From: Gp1-AA133 sp964641665
GTDB lineage: Bacteria; Acidobacteriota; Terriglobia; Terriglobales; Acidobacteriaceae
DNA length: 64,000 nucleotides
Direction of reading: 5' to 3'
NCBI GenBank assembly: GCA_964641665.1
Contig: CAZXKO010000066.1
Coordinates: forward strand, 35,150-99,149
Every line of letters starts with the position of its first letter. Within the stretch, counting starts at the first letter, position 1. Shown piece by piece: positions 30,161-39,041 of this stretch. The position numbers were made by a program, and so were the translations under genes. The notes beneath the pieces are model-generated. The model saw nothing but the letters and a program-made list of their open reading frames with translations. It was not told where the DNA came from and searched no databases.

Positions 30161-31158
30161 ATTTCCGTTCCCCAGAGATCGTGCAGGTGGACGACGCCTT
30201 CGAGCTTGCGGTTGCCGTCGACCACAACCAGCGACGTGATTTTCTTTTCTTCCATGATGGCGAGCGCGGTGGCGGCGAACTCGTGGGGATGGATTGTCTT
30301 GGGGTCGCGGGTCATGCACTCGGCGGCGGTCAGGTCGAGGACGTCTTTGCCGCGTCTTTCGAGAAGGCGGCGGAGGTCGCCGTCGCTGATCAGGCCGAGC
30401 AGCTTTTCGGCTTCGACGACCGTCGTCATTCCCAGCTTCTTGCGCGACATTTCGTAGATCACTTCCGACATGCGGGTGGTGGGAGCCACGCGGGGGACGG
30501 CGTCTCCGGTGTGCATGACGGTTTCGACCCGCGCGAGTTGCTTGCCGAGCTTGCCGCCGGGATGCAGGTTCGCGAAATCTTCTTCCTTGAAGCCGCGTTT
30601 TTCGGAGAGGGCGACGGCAAGCGCGTCGCCTAAGGCGAGCATGGTGGTGGTCGAGGCAGTCGGAGCGAGGCCCAGCGAGCAGGCTTCTTTGGCCACGGAG
30701 CAGTCGAGGGCGACGTCGGCGGCTTCGGCGAGGGTGGAGAGCTTGGCGCGAGCGTTCTGGCCGGCGTCGGCGACGCAGATTCCATCGCCAGTCATGCTGA
30801 TGAGGGAGACTTGCAGGCGTTTGATGGTTGCGAGCAGGCGAAGAATTTCTTCGGTTTCGCCGCTGGCGGAGAGGGCGAGAACGACGTCGCCGCGCACGAC
30901 CATGCCGAGGTCGCCGTGGACGGCGTCGACGGGGTGCATGAAAAGCGCAGGCGTTCCGATGGAGCTGAGCGTGGCGGCGATCTTGCGCGCGATGATGCCG
31001 CTCTTCCCCATGCCGGTGACGACCACGCGGCCGCGGCAGGCGTCCATCAACTCGAGGGCGCGCTCGAAGGCAGCGGCCATGGGTCCGGCGATGCGGTCGG
31101 CCAAGGCGCGCAGGGCCTCGGCTTCGATGCGGACCACGTTTTCGCCGGTGTGCTTCAT
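30154..31158 (-). CDS. kdsD: KpsF/GutQ-type arabinose-5-phosphate isomerase
   Basis: A 334-residue enzyme converting ribulose-5-phosphate to arabinose-5-phosphate, the first Kdo step. It has a SIS domain (VVVTGMGKSGIIARKIA, then ALSASGETEEI) and two C-terminal CBS domains, and the HPGGKLGK signature before the CBS pair is intact. The open frame extends to 31284, where a TTG start would take its ribosome site from the dispersed repeat at 31286-31331. The ATG at 31158 (MKHTGENVVR) fits the family start better but lacks a clear ribosome site. The 3' end touches a REP element. Confidence 0.9.
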   Translation of the reverse strand: MKHTGENVVRIEAEALRALADRIAGPMAAAFERALELMDACRGRVVVTGMGKSGIIARKIAATLSSIGTPALFMHPVDAVHGDLGMVVRGDVVLALSASGETEEILRLLATIKRLQVSLISMTGDGICVADAGQNARAKLSTLAEAADVALDCSVAKEACSLGLAPTASTTTMLALGDALAVALSEKRGFKEEDFANLHPGGKLGKQLARVETVMHTGDAVPRVAPTTRMSEVIYEMSRKKLGMTTVVEAEKLLGLISDGDLRRLLERRGKDVLDLTAAECMTRDPKTIHPHEFAATALAIMEEKKITSLVVVDGNRKLEGVVHLHDLWGTEMM

Positions 31159-31285
31159 GAGAAGGAGGATGTTATCAAAAAGCGGTATCTGCGTTCGTAC
31201 TCGTGGCCGGGGTTTTTCCGCAGGCTCTGAAGTCGTGTCCGTCGCGGTGAAGGAATTTCGTTTCGAGGCTGCAGCCGGAACCAAA

Positions 31286-31331
31286 AGCAGATTCCTCCTG
31301 TCTCGCTGCGCTCGCGCGTCGGAATGACAAG
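31286..31331 (-). repeat. Dispersed GTCATTCCGACGCGCGAG repeat, copy 8 (subtype 2)
   Basis: Minus strand TTGTCATTCCGACGCGCGAG, then GCAGCGAGACAGGAGGAATC. The AGGAGG within it lies nine bases before a possible TTG start of kdsD. Confidence 0.7.
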
Positions 31332-31413
31332 GTGATGGGCAGCGGCTTGCGAATCGGGACAGCGAGGCAGCGTCGAATGAACGGGGGATCAGGATTAGAA
31401 CGATCGCGGTTCG

Positions 31414-32556
31414 CTAGAAGTGTTCGTCGATGACTCGCACTTTCTCGCCGAGTCCCTTGGCCTGGATGGCCCGGTCCCAGGGGCCGCTTTGCCAGTTGTC
31501 TTTCTTCTTTTCGTCGCGGAACCAGGACGGCACGGTGAGCAATAAGCGGCGACCGAGGCCCTCGCAGTAGGGCTCGTAGAGAGAGCGGAGCTTCAGCAGC
31601 TTTTGATCGGCTTCCTCGTCTTGTTTGGGGCGCATTCCCGCGGCGACGAGTCGCTTGCGCAATTGCTCCAGGTCGTCGGGCGCGAGGCGGTCGGGGGCAT
31701 GCGCGTCGTAGAGCGCGTTCACGACCTGCGCCAGATCAACCGCCGCGTGGCGAGCCATCGCGAAAGTCAGCTTGGCCTGCTCCTTGGGGATGCCATCGAT
31801 TCCGGCCAGCACCAGCGAGGTCACATCCAGCATGGTCGTCAGTGCGCCCAGCCAGGACTGGTTGCTGTGCTGCGAGCGGAAGAAGCACAGCACGGGATAG
31901 GAGATATGGCTGGAGAGCAGGTCGGCCGACCAGCGTTCCCAGTCGCGGAAGATGTTGTCGAGGACGATGGGGTCGGGGCAGCAACCGAGGCGCGCGAGCA
32001 ACTCGCCGGCCGAGGGCGGAGAACCGGCGCGGGAGTCGAGCAGGGAAATCTCGAGCTCGCGGGCCGAGAATGAGGAGTAGATGACGGGCAAATAGCCCAC
32101 CACGACGCCGAGGAAGGCGAAGCCCATGCCGGCTTCCATGACGGCAAGCGTGCGGGCCAGCGGGGAAGTCGGGGTAATGTCGCCGTAACCGAGGGTGAAG
32201 AAGGTTTCGCCGCTGTGATAGAGGAGAATGCCGAAGGTGATGGGTTCATTGCCCAGGCGCACATGTTCCCCGAGGCCGAATTGCATCAGGGCGAAGCCGA
32301 GAATCAAACCGATCGCCCAGAACACCAACAGCAGGATCAGGGAGAAAGGCCCGAAATAGCCGAGGAAATTTTCGCGCAAGCTGTTCGCGCGGATGTGCCG
32401 AGACACCTTCACCCAGGGGACCCAGGTGTGGCGGTAAAACCATGACGTCAGCCGGAAAGCCCGTTGCACCTTGCGGGGGAGGACGATGGTTTCGAAGGCG
32501 TCCAGCAGGACGGAAAGGATGATGAGGATGCCGAAAATGGCGGCGACGATGTGCAT
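31414..32556 (-). CDS. Ion channel family protein (K+ channel pore)
   Basis: A 380-residue membrane protein: an N-terminal helix (IVAAIFGILIILSVLLDAF), a further helix (ILLLVFWAIGLILGFAL), a pore loop with selectivity filter TLGYGDITP, then an inner helix (MGFAFLGVVVGYLPVI). A long cytoplasmic helical domain of about 220 residues follows with no recognised RCK fold. The filter matches K+ channels of the two-TM class. It sits between kdsD and kdsA on the same strand, but the gaps are wide and no functional link is evident. Confidence 0.85.
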   Translation of the reverse strand: MHIVAAIFGILIILSVLLDAFETIVLPRKVQRAFRLTSWFYRHTWVPWVKVSRHIRANSLRENFLGYFGPFSLILLLVFWAIGLILGFALMQFGLGEHVRLGNEPITFGILLYHSGETFFTLGYGDITPTSPLARTLAVMEAGMGFAFLGVVVGYLPVIYSSFSARELEISLLDSRAGSPPSAGELLARLGCCPDPIVLDNIFRDWERWSADLLSSHISYPVLCFFRSQHSNQSWLGALTTMLDVTSLVLAGIDGIPKEQAKLTFAMARHAAVDLAQVVNALYDAHAPDRLAPDDLEQLRKRLVAAGMRPKQDEEADQKLLKLRSLYEPYCEGLGRRLLLTVPSWFRDEKKKDNWQSGPWDRAIQAKGLGEKVRVIDEHF

Positions 32557-32640
32557 AGCTTAAGCGTGAGATGAGGGCAGGATGGTAACAGATTCACGGG
32601 GCGGAGACGGTGGTGTCGCGAGAAACCGTGCCGAAAACCC

Positions 32641-32692
32641 AAGGTCCCTCGACCGCGTTCGGCTGACGCCTCACTTCGCTCGGGATGACAGA
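32641..32692 (-). repeat. Dispersed GTCATCC...GAGCG repeat, copy 9
   Basis: Minus strand TGTCATCCCGAGCGAAGTG and GCCGAACGCGGTCGAGGGACC. Confidence 0.75.
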
Positions 32693-32716
32693 GGGGGGGT
32701 GGTCGGAACAAGTCGC

Positions 32717-33565
32717 TTACGGCGTGGCGTGGGCTTTCGCCAGGCCCTTCTGAACGGCCAGCAGTTCTTTCAGCACGCCGCGGAGCTTCCTTGAGTCGAG
32801 GGCGTTGGCGCCGTCGGACTTGGCTTCTTTGGGATTGTCGTGGACTTCGAGGAAGACGCCGTCGACACCGGCGGCCACGGCGGCGCGCGCCAGAACGGGG
32901 ATGAACTCGGGCTCGCCTCCGCTGGTGGCCTTGCCGTTTTCGTCGCCCTGGGACGCGGAGGGCAGTTGCACCGAGTGGGTCGCGTCGAACACGACCGGCG
33001 CGAACTTCCGCATGATGGCGAGGGAGCGCATGTCGACGACCAGGTTGTTGTAGCCGAAGCTGGACCCGCGCTCGGTGACGAAGACGCGCTTGTTGCCCGA
33101 GGCGTGGCACTTATCGATCGCGTGCTTCATGTCCCAGGGAGAGACGAATTGGCCCTTCTTAATATTGATCACTCGCTCGCTGAGCGCCGCGGCGACGATC
33201 AGGTCGGTTTGGCGGCAGAGGAACGCGGGGATCTGGAGGATGTCGGCGATCTCGGCCACGGTGGGGACGTCGGCGGCTTCGTGTACGTCAGTGAGAATGG
33301 GAACGCGGATTTCGTCTTTGACTTTCTTGAGGACGCGAAGGCCTTCTTTCAGGCCGGGGCCACGGAAGCTCTGGAGTGAAGTACGATTGGCCTTGTCGTA
33401 GGACGCCTTGAAAATGAAGGGGACGTTCAGCGAGCGGGTGACGCCCTTGATGATTTCCGCCATGCGGAGGGCGTGCTCTTCGCTCTCGATGACGCAAGGG
33501 CCCGCGATAAGGAACAGTGTGCCGGAGCCGATACGGACGTTGTCGAATTGGAAGCTGATGGCCAT
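32717..33565 (-). CDS. kdsA: 3-deoxy-8-phosphooctulonate synthase
   Basis: A 282-residue TIM-barrel enzyme that condenses PEP and arabinose-5-phosphate to Kdo-8-phosphate. Family motifs include AGPCVIESEEHAL at the N-terminus, FKASYDKANRTS and the substrate loop SFRGPG. LTDVHEAADV and the Cys-rich FLCRQTD are also normal. The start ATG at 33565 is right at the first strand. Product goes to KdsC (19.9 kb). It lies 201 bases downstream of pyrG on the same strand; the order pyrG-kdsA is common in bacteria. Confidence 0.96.
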   Translation of the reverse strand: MAISFQFDNVRIGSGTLFLIAGPCVIESEEHALRMAEIIKGVTRSLNVPFIFKASYDKANRTSLQSFRGPGLKEGLRVLKKVKDEIRVPILTDVHEAADVPTVAEIADILQIPAFLCRQTDLIVAAALSERVINIKKGQFVSPWDMKHAIDKCHASGNKRVFVTERGSSFGYNNLVVDMRSLAIMRKFAPVVFDATHSVQLPSASQGDENGKATSGGEPEFIPVLARAAVAAGVDGVFLEVHDNPKEAKSDGANALDSRKLRGVLKELLAVQKGLAKAHATP

Positions 33566-33567
33566 TT

Positions 33568-33600
33568 GTTAACCACAGAGGACACAGAGGTCACTGGGGA
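33568..33600. repeat. AACCACAGAGGACACAGAGG-type repeat arm
   Basis: TTAACCACAGAGGACACAGA, then GGTCACTGGGG. Single arm of the family paired at 33682-33764. Confidence 0.55.
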
Positions 33601-33681
33601 AAGCAACAACTACTAGCCGCGGATCGCGAATTCCGCAATGCTTGCCGGGTGCGGCGGGCTTTGCTATTGCCGCGGGAGAAT

Positions 33682-33764
33682 CTTAAACCACGAAGGACAC
33701 TAAGGTCACACGAAGGCCTGATACGTTCGACCTTCGTGTTGCCTTGGTGTGCTTTGTGGTTGAG
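33682..33764. repeat. Imperfect inverted repeat (ACCACGAAGGACAC arms)
   Basis: The left arm TTAAACCACGAAGGACAC runs to GAAGG (33716). The right arm, CCTTCGTGTTGCC to TTGTGGTTGAG, is its near reverse complement. Confidence 0.6.
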
Positions 33765-33766
33765 CC

Positions 33767-35440
33767 TTACCGCCTTCCCACTTTCTCAGGGCGGTGGAAC
33801 ATTTCGACTTCGGCGGCGTCTTTTTCTGACCGACGCTTCAGGCCATGTTCGTATGCCGCACCGATGAATGCTTTAAAGAGCGGATGCGGCTCGAGGGGCT
33901 TCGACTTGAACTCGGGGTGGAACTGGCAGCCGATGAAATGCGGGTGCTCAGGAATCTCGACCATCTCGACGTAGGTGCCGTCGGGGGTCGATCCTGAAAT
34001 ACGCAGGCCACCGGCGGTCAGGGTGCTCTCGTACTCGCGGTTGAATTCGTAGCGATGGCGGTGACGTTCGCTGATCTCGGTTTTCCCGTAGATGTGATAG
34101 GCCAGCGTTCCGGGCTCGATCTTGCAGGGCCAGGCTCCGAGGCGCATGGTTCCGCCGAGTTCTTCGACGCCGCGCAGTTCGCGCAGTTTGTAGATCACGC
34201 GATGCGGCGTAGCGGGATCGAATTCACTCGAGTTGGCATCGGCCAAGCCACAGACGTTGCGGGCAAATTCGATGCACGCGGTCTGCATTCCCAGGCAAAT
34301 GCCGAAGTAAGGAACTTTCTTTTCGCGAGCGTAGCGGATGGCGACGAGCATGCCTTCGATGCCACGCTTGCCGAAGCCGCCGGGAACGAGGATTCCGTCG
34401 TAGTCTTCGAGTTGCGCGTCGGAAGCGGCATCGCCCGCCTCGAGTCCTTCGGCCTCGACCCAGTTCACCTGCAGCTTCAGGTTGTGTGCCAGCGCGCCGT
34501 GGACCAAGGCTTCTTTCAGCGATTTGTAGGAATCTTCGTACTCGACATACTTGCCGACGATGCCGATGGTGACGTCGGCCTTGGGGTTGTAGACGCGGTG
34601 CACGATGTCTTCCCACTTCGACAGGTCGCGCTCTTTGGCTTCAAGGTGGAGATATTTGAGCGCGAGGGTGTCGACGTTCTCGCGCGAGAAGACCAGCGGC
34701 ACTTCGTAGATGGAAGCCACGTCTTTGGCAGTAATGACTGCCTCTTCCTCGACGTTGCAGAACAGCGCGATCTTCGACTTGATGTCTTTCGCGAGGAAGC
34801 GGTCGGTGCGGCAGAGCAGGATGTCGGGCTGAATTCCGATGCTGAGCAGTTCTTTGACGGAATGCTGCGTGGGCTTGGTTTTCAGTTCCTGGGCGGCGGC
34901 GATGAAGGGAACGAGGGTGACGTGGACGAAGAGCGTATGTTCCCGGCCCAGTTCCTGGCGCATCTGGCGGATGGCTTCCATGAAGGGCAAGGATTCGATG
35001 TCGCCGACGGTGCCGCCGATTTCGACGATGGCCACGTCCACATCCTGCGCGACCTTCTTCATGGCGGCCTTAATTTCGTTGGTGACGTGGGGGATGACCT
35101 GCACGGTTTTGCCGAGGTAGTCGCCGCGGCGTTCCTTGGCGATGATCTGCTCGTAGATGCGTCCGGTGGTCCAGTTATTATCGCGGGAGAGTTTGGCGTG
35201 AGTGAAGCGCTCGTAGTGTCCGAGGTCGAGGTCAGTTTCGGCGCCGTCGTCGGTGACAAAGACTTCGCCGTGCTGGAAGGGAGACATGGTGCCGGGGTCG
35301 ACGTTGAGATAGGGGTCGAACTTCATCAGGTTGACCTTGAGGCCGCGGCTTTCGAGGAGGCAGCCCATGGAGGCTGCCGCGAGACCCTTGCCCAATGAAG
35401 ACACAACTCCGCCCGTCACAAAGATGTACTTTGCCGACAT
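33767..35440 (-). CDS. pyrG: CTP synthase
   Basis: A 557-residue enzyme with an N-terminal ammonia-ligase domain (VTGGVVSSLGKGLAAAS P-loop, EIGGTVGDIES) and a class I glutamine amidotransferase domain. The triad is present: cysteine in FGICLGMQ, and histidine and glutamate in CQFHPEFKS. It makes CTP from UTP, needed for nucleotides and for CMP-Kdo activation by KdsB (not in the window). The start at 35440 gives the standard MSAKYIFVTGG. The C-terminal tail is slightly extended and basic. Confidence 0.97.
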   Translation of the reverse strand: MSAKYIFVTGGVVSSLGKGLAAASMGCLLESRGLKVNLMKFDPYLNVDPGTMSPFQHGEVFVTDDGAETDLDLGHYERFTHAKLSRDNNWTTGRIYEQIIAKERRGDYLGKTVQVIPHVTNEIKAAMKKVAQDVDVAIVEIGGTVGDIESLPFMEAIRQMRQELGREHTLFVHVTLVPFIAAAQELKTKPTQHSVKELLSIGIQPDILLCRTDRFLAKDIKSKIALFCNVEEEAVITAKDVASIYEVPLVFSRENVDTLALKYLHLEAKERDLSKWEDIVHRVYNPKADVTIGIVGKYVEYEDSYKSLKEALVHGALAHNLKLQVNWVEAEGLEAGDAASDAQLEDYDGILVPGGFGKRGIEGMLVAIRYAREKKVPYFGICLGMQTACIEFARNVCGLADANSSEFDPATPHRVIYKLRELRGVEELGGTMRLGAWPCKIEPGTLAYHIYGKTEISERHRHRYEFNREYESTLTAGGLRISGSTPDGTYVEMVEIPEHPHFIGCQFHPEFKSKPLEPHPLFKAFIGAAYEHGLKRRSEKDAAEVEMFHRPEKVGRR

Positions 35441-35637
35441 CGCTTCCTCACTTTATTTTGGTGTGGAAAATTGTGCAGCCGGGGCCTCCGGCGCGCCCCG
35501 TTTGGCCCAAAGGAAAAAGCCAACCGGAGTCCCCTACGCCCGGAATTATTGGGCGCGCTGGGGTGGAGGTTGGCGTGCACGATCAATTATGGCAGAGAAT
35601 GGGGCGGAAGGGAATGTGGAAAAATGGGGGGCGCGTT

Positions 35638-36191
35638 ATGTTTCCGAGGCCTGATGACACATCTCCCTTCTCACCGCACGATGTAAACCGGTTCCTCGTC
35701 CTCTGCTACGCGATGCTTCTTCTATGGCCGGCCGGTTTGCGGGCTGAGGAGCGTCTCGCACCAGGTGCACGGGCGGATCGCGTGCTGGTTGAGAAGCGAG
35801 AACCCACTTGACGCTGCTCGACCACGGCAAAGTGTTGAAGAAGTGCCGCGTGGCGCTCGGGGGAGATCCGGTCGGACCGAAAGCGCGGCAGGGAGATCAC
35901 AAGACACCCGAGGGCGTGTACGACCTCGACCGCCGGAACGCGCATAGCCAGTTCTACCGCTCGATTCACATTTCCTATCCGAATGCTCGGGACCGCGCCC
36001 GGGCGCGCAAGGCCGGAGTGGCGCCGGGAGGCGACGTGATGATTCATGGGTTGCCGAAAGGCTATGGCTGGCTAGGCAGCGGGCATCGGGCCAGGGACTG
36101 GACGGATGGCTGCATCGCGGTCACGAATGCGGAGATGGATGAAATCTGGAAGGCGGTGCCGGATGGTACACCGATCGAGATCCGGCCCTAG
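35638..36191 (+). pseudogene. L,D-transpeptidase (YkuD), single frameshift
   Basis: The first frame (from about 35638) encodes a signal peptide (LVLCYAMLLLWPAGLRAEE) and the YkuD start ADRVLVEKREP, then reaches a TGA at 35812. The rest of the domain continues in another frame as LTLLDHGKVLKKCRVALG. It runs through GDVMIHG to the catalytic TDGCIAV (active-site cysteine) and ends at 36191. One missing base near 35808 would restore a normal exported transpeptidase of about 180 residues. Such enzymes form 3-3 cross-links or attach proteins to murein. Active-site residues are otherwise intact, so a sequencing indel is a real possibility. Confidence 0.75.
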
Positions 36192-37120
36192 GGCGTTCGG
36201 CAGCGCGCGGCTTCGCGGCGGAGTTCTTCAAGCTCGAGGAGCGCTGCTTCGTACCGATGAGTGAGATCGGCGCAGCTTGGGCTCAGTGGAGCTTGGCGGC
36301 AAGCCGCGTCGCGCTGAACCCGCAATCGCTCCACCTCCTGTTCCTGTGTGGCCAACACCGCGGTCGACGGCCCGGCGCAGGGGGCGACAAGCCTACTCGA
36401 CTCACAACGTCCAGTCGGGTCAATGGCGTTGGCACAATCATTCACGTACGGTTGGAACACCGGTACGCAGGCGGAACCGGACGCTACTTGACCCGCCGGA
36501 CACGTGACCTTGCAGTTCTTGCCCCGGCATGGCGGTTGAGGTGGGCAGTCTTTGCCCTGGCACGGTGGATGCTTCCGGAGGAACGAGAATAGCCCGGGGT
36601 GTGCTTTGGCCTTCTGTTCGGTCTTCGACTCAGTTTTCGGCTCTTGTTTTTGCCCGACTTTCTGGCCCGGCGTGGCGGCCAGTCCCTGGACCGGTTTCTT
36701 CGCGGGCTCGTTGACTCCGCGATTTGGACGGTCGGTCGCGGACCTGAGGTCGCTACCGCGAGCGTCGGAGCGTGACGAGGCGCGAGATCCGGACAGCGCG
36801 CTGGAAGACGCACTGGAACCGCTGCCACGAGAAGGGCTCGAACCGGAGTATGAGCCCGAGTGACCTCCTCCACTGGAGGAGCCGGAACTCCCCGATGAAT
36901 GCCAACTTCCGCCGGCATTCCCGTAGGAACCGGCGCTCGAGGAAGTGGAGCTTCCCGACGAATGCGAGCCTCCGCTGTAACTGCCGGAAGAACTCGAACT
37001 TCCCGAGGGCGAACTGCTACTCGACGAGCTTGAGCTGCTCGATGAACTGGTTGAGTGTTGGGCAAGAAGGTAAGTTGGGAGGATCAGTGCGAGGAAGAAC
37101 CCGCAAGCGGCGCGGCGCAT
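36188..37120 (-). CDS. Exported Ser-rich, Cys-containing protein
   Basis: About 310 residues with a signal peptide (GFFLALILPTYLLA). A low-complexity Ser/Gly stretch follows, including a run of about a dozen serines (codons AGC/TCG/AGT mixed, so selected rather than simple slippage), then a Lys/Pro/Glu linker. A C-terminal domain carries ten or so cysteines in C-x-G-K-x-C patterns (PPCQGKDCPPQPPC, RGKNCKVTC), followed by a coiled coil. The start ATG 37120 is taken before the signal peptide. The last bases overlap the transpeptidase stop. Probably a surface or envelope protein; function unknown. Confidence 0.75.
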   Translation of the reverse strand: MRRAACGFFLALILPTYLLAQHSTSSSSSSSSSSSSSPSGSSSSSGSYSGGSHSSGSSTSSSAGSYGNAGGSWHSSGSSGSSSGGGHSGSYSGSSPSRGSGSSASSSALSGSRASSRSDARGSDLRSATDRPNRGVNEPAKKPVQGLAATPGQKVGQKQEPKTESKTEQKAKAHPGLFSFLRKHPPCQGKDCPPQPPCRGKNCKVTCPAGQVASGSACVPVFQPYVNDCANAIDPTGRCESSRLVAPCAGPSTAVLATQEQEVERLRVQRDAACRQAPLSPSCADLTHRYEAALLELEELRREAARCRTP

Positions 37121-37261
37121 AGCAGCCCCCCGGGGGAGAATGCCAGACCCGTTACCACAGAGGATCATGGGAGCATTGAAAAGGTTGCACGAAATCGTCA
37201 GGTGACGCTTCCATTTTGGGAATCAGTGCCTCTCCATCGGAGGAGGTATGCCCGGCAAATC

Positions 37262-37513
37262 TCAGGCTGCCCGGTGATCGTTCGGGGAGGAATGCGGTGC
37301 GCGTGTAGTTGGGCCCGGCACGTCGTTCGCGGGAATCAGGGGCACGAAAAGAAGGCAATAGCCGCGGCGGAAGCAGTCGGCGCAGCGGACGGGCTGAAGC
37401 AGCACGAAGGGAAGAAAATATTCCCATATCCTTCTGCGCGAGCGAACTCCGTTGTGGCTGCCGCAGTCCCTGCAAGTGAATCGGTTGCGCAGACGAACGA
37501 TGATGCGTCCCAT
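37262..37513 (-). CDS. Small zinc-ribbon-like protein
   Basis: 83 residues: FTCRDCGSHN near the N-terminus and VRCADCFRRGYC after a short hydrophobic segment (EYFLPFVLLQP). The two CxxC knuckles flanking a hydrophobic helix are typical of small acidobacterial zinc-ribbon proteins. The frame is open far upstream, but the ATG at 37513 starts the sensible part. The C-terminal 30 residues are Pro-rich. A weak ribosome site lowers confidence. Confidence 0.5.
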   Translation of the reverse strand: MGRIIVRLRNRFTCRDCGSHNGVRSRRRIWEYFLPFVLLQPVRCADCFRRGYCLLFVPLIPANDVPGPTTRAPHSSPNDHRAA

Positions 37514-37947
37514 GGCGGAACCGGAGATGTCAGACCGGTTCTGAGGTGAGGATAGCAGGCTGCGGACCCCCAGAGCACGCGGCAAAGAGAAACACGGCCA
37601 CACGGTAGTCCCATGGTGGTTCACGTCATCGGCGAGGAACCGAATCTTCCCGAAGCCTGGGCGTGAACCCGCGCGCGAAATCAGGATGTGCGTTGTTTTT
37701 CGTCCGAAACGTTCGAAGAGATTGGTGGACCTGGTCGGGTTCGAACCGACGACCTCTTCCATGCCATGGAAGCGCGCTCCCAACTGCGCCACAGGCCCAC
37801 TCGGTGCGGAGAAACCCGCGTTAGAGGAAGGATGAACCAGAGACATTGTCCCGCTTCCATTGCGGATAGTCAAACGCAGAGGGCGGCAGACTTTCGGAAT
37901 GTGTGGAAACTTAGTATTCTTGGGACGCGCGCTCCCAGTCCTCAACA
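37514..37947. other. Gap between zinc-ribbon gene and exported coiled-coil gene
   Basis: Contains tRNA-Ala (37723-37798) on the minus strand. Outside the tRNA no gene is supported; the overlapping long open frames are spurious. Confidence 0.5.
37723..37798 (-). tRNA. tRNA-Ala (anticodon GGC)
   Basis: 76 bases including encoded CCA (37723-37725). Acceptor GGGCCTG/CAGGTCC with the G3-T70 pair that identifies alanine tRNAs, D arm with GCGC stem, anticodon stem CTTCC/GGAAG with loop ATGGCAT (GGC at 34-36) and T loop TTCGAAC. Confidence 0.95.
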
Positions 37948-38658
37948 ATGAACCTGACGCTAGTTCGAGCCCCAATTTTCCTCTCTCTGCTTTTCTCCCC
38001 CTGTTTTCTCGGCGCGCAGGGCACGCCGTCTAGCACCGCACCGGTTCCGTACGAGTCGGTCAGTCAACTGAACGGACTGCTGGCGCAACTGGAGCAGGCG
38101 TCACAAACGACGCAGGCGGACCTGAGCAAGCTGCGCATCGAGAAGTGGAAGGCGGACTCGGGCTACAAGAAGCAGATTCTGGGGAACGTGGATTCCGTCA
38201 AACGAAATCTGGAGTCGGCGCTTCCGGAAATTGTGAGCCAGCTGCGGAACTCGCCGGAAGATCTGGCGGCGAGCTTCAAGCTGTATCGCAATCTCGACGC
38301 GCTCTATGACGTGCTCGGAAGCGTGGCTGAAGCGGCGGGCGCGTTCGGGTCCAAGGATGAATTTCAGGGACTCTCCAATGACTTGAATTCATTTGAGAGA
38401 GCGCGCCGTTCGTTCGCGGAGCGGATGGAGAGTCTGACGACTTCGAAGGAAGCGGAGCTCAATCAGCTGCGCACGCAGGTGAAGACCTTGCAGGCCGCGA
38501 CTCCACCGCCGGCGCCGAAGAAAATCATCGTGGACGACGACGAGCCGAAAAAGCCCGTGGCCAAGAAGAAGCCGGTGCCGAAACCTCCCGTGAAGCCGGC
38601 GACTGCCACCCCCACCCAGCCGGTCCCGCAGCCGGCTCAGCAGAAACCTTCGCAGTAA
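37948..38658 (+). CDS. Exported coiled-coil protein with Lys/Pro tail
   Basis: 236 residues: signal peptide (FLSLLFSPCFLGAQ), a helical domain (about 35-180) with repeated heptad-like hydrophobics, then an acidic VDDDEP and a Lys/Pro-rich tail (KKPVAKKKPVPKPP, then Pro/Gln). The tail suits binding to murein or an acidic surface. No family name was recognised, though exported helical proteins of this plan are common in Acidobacteriota. It is not close enough to the following sigma-factor gene for an operon. Confidence 0.75.
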   Translation: MNLTLVRAPIFLSLLFSPCFLGAQGTPSSTAPVPYESVSQLNGLLAQLEQASQTTQADLSKLRIEKWKADSGYKKQILGNVDSVKRNLESALPEIVSQLRNSPEDLAASFKLYRNLDALYDVLGSVAEAAGAFGSKDEFQGLSNDLNSFERARRSFAERMESLTTSKEAELNQLRTQVKTLQAATPPPAPKKIIVDDDEPKKPVAKKKPVPKPPVKPATATPTQPVPQPAQQKPSQ

Positions 38659-39014
38659 GGCAGTCCCCAGTCTTCAGTCGTCAGTCGTTAGGAAGATCAA
38701 AGTCGTCGGTTTTCGGTCGTCGGGCAGACACGTCGCCGGTCGTAGGGAATCGTTGCCCGCCTGAAAACCACCTTCCTCTCCAAGGGCAGAGCTGCTCGAA
38801 ATCCTTGCATCTAGCTGTAAATCAAAGTCTTATGTCGTAATCCCACTGGGGAAGGGAGGGGTTGGCTGACGACTTGCGACTGACGACTAGTGACTGAAGT
38901 TTGGGAACTCCTGACAGGGTACTGGGGTCTATGTATTGCAGGTGTCGGTTCCTGGTTGGGCTTTGAGGCAGCAGAGCGGAACAGTTTTCGGTCGGTTCTG
39001 AGGCGCGGAAAATT
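38659..39014. other. Gap with word-like repeats (CAGTCGTCAGTC)
   Basis: From 38660 to 38900 it holds repeated CAGTC, GTCGTC and GACGACT units, related to those at 19900-19935. It also contains the leader of the ECF sigma gene. No gene is seen. Confidence 0.5.
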
Positions 39015-39020
39015 TATAAT
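39015..39020 (+). promoter_or_regulatory. -10 box of ECF sigma gene
   Basis: A perfect TATAAT only 21 bases before the ATG at 39042 and 12 before the GTG at 39033. Transcription should start near 39027, giving a very short leader with no ribosome-binding site. The -35 (TCGGTT at 38992) is weak. Confidence 0.5.
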
Positions 39021-39041
39021 ACGGGGTGCGCCGTGAAAGTC

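Noticed and set aside
34055..35398. 447-codon plus-strand open frame opposite pyrG
   Set aside because: Antisense shadow of pyrG; composition biased and no motif.
37262..37975. 237-codon frame read as one large gene
   Set aside because: Its first half crosses the tRNA-Ala; only the zinc-ribbon end is plausible.
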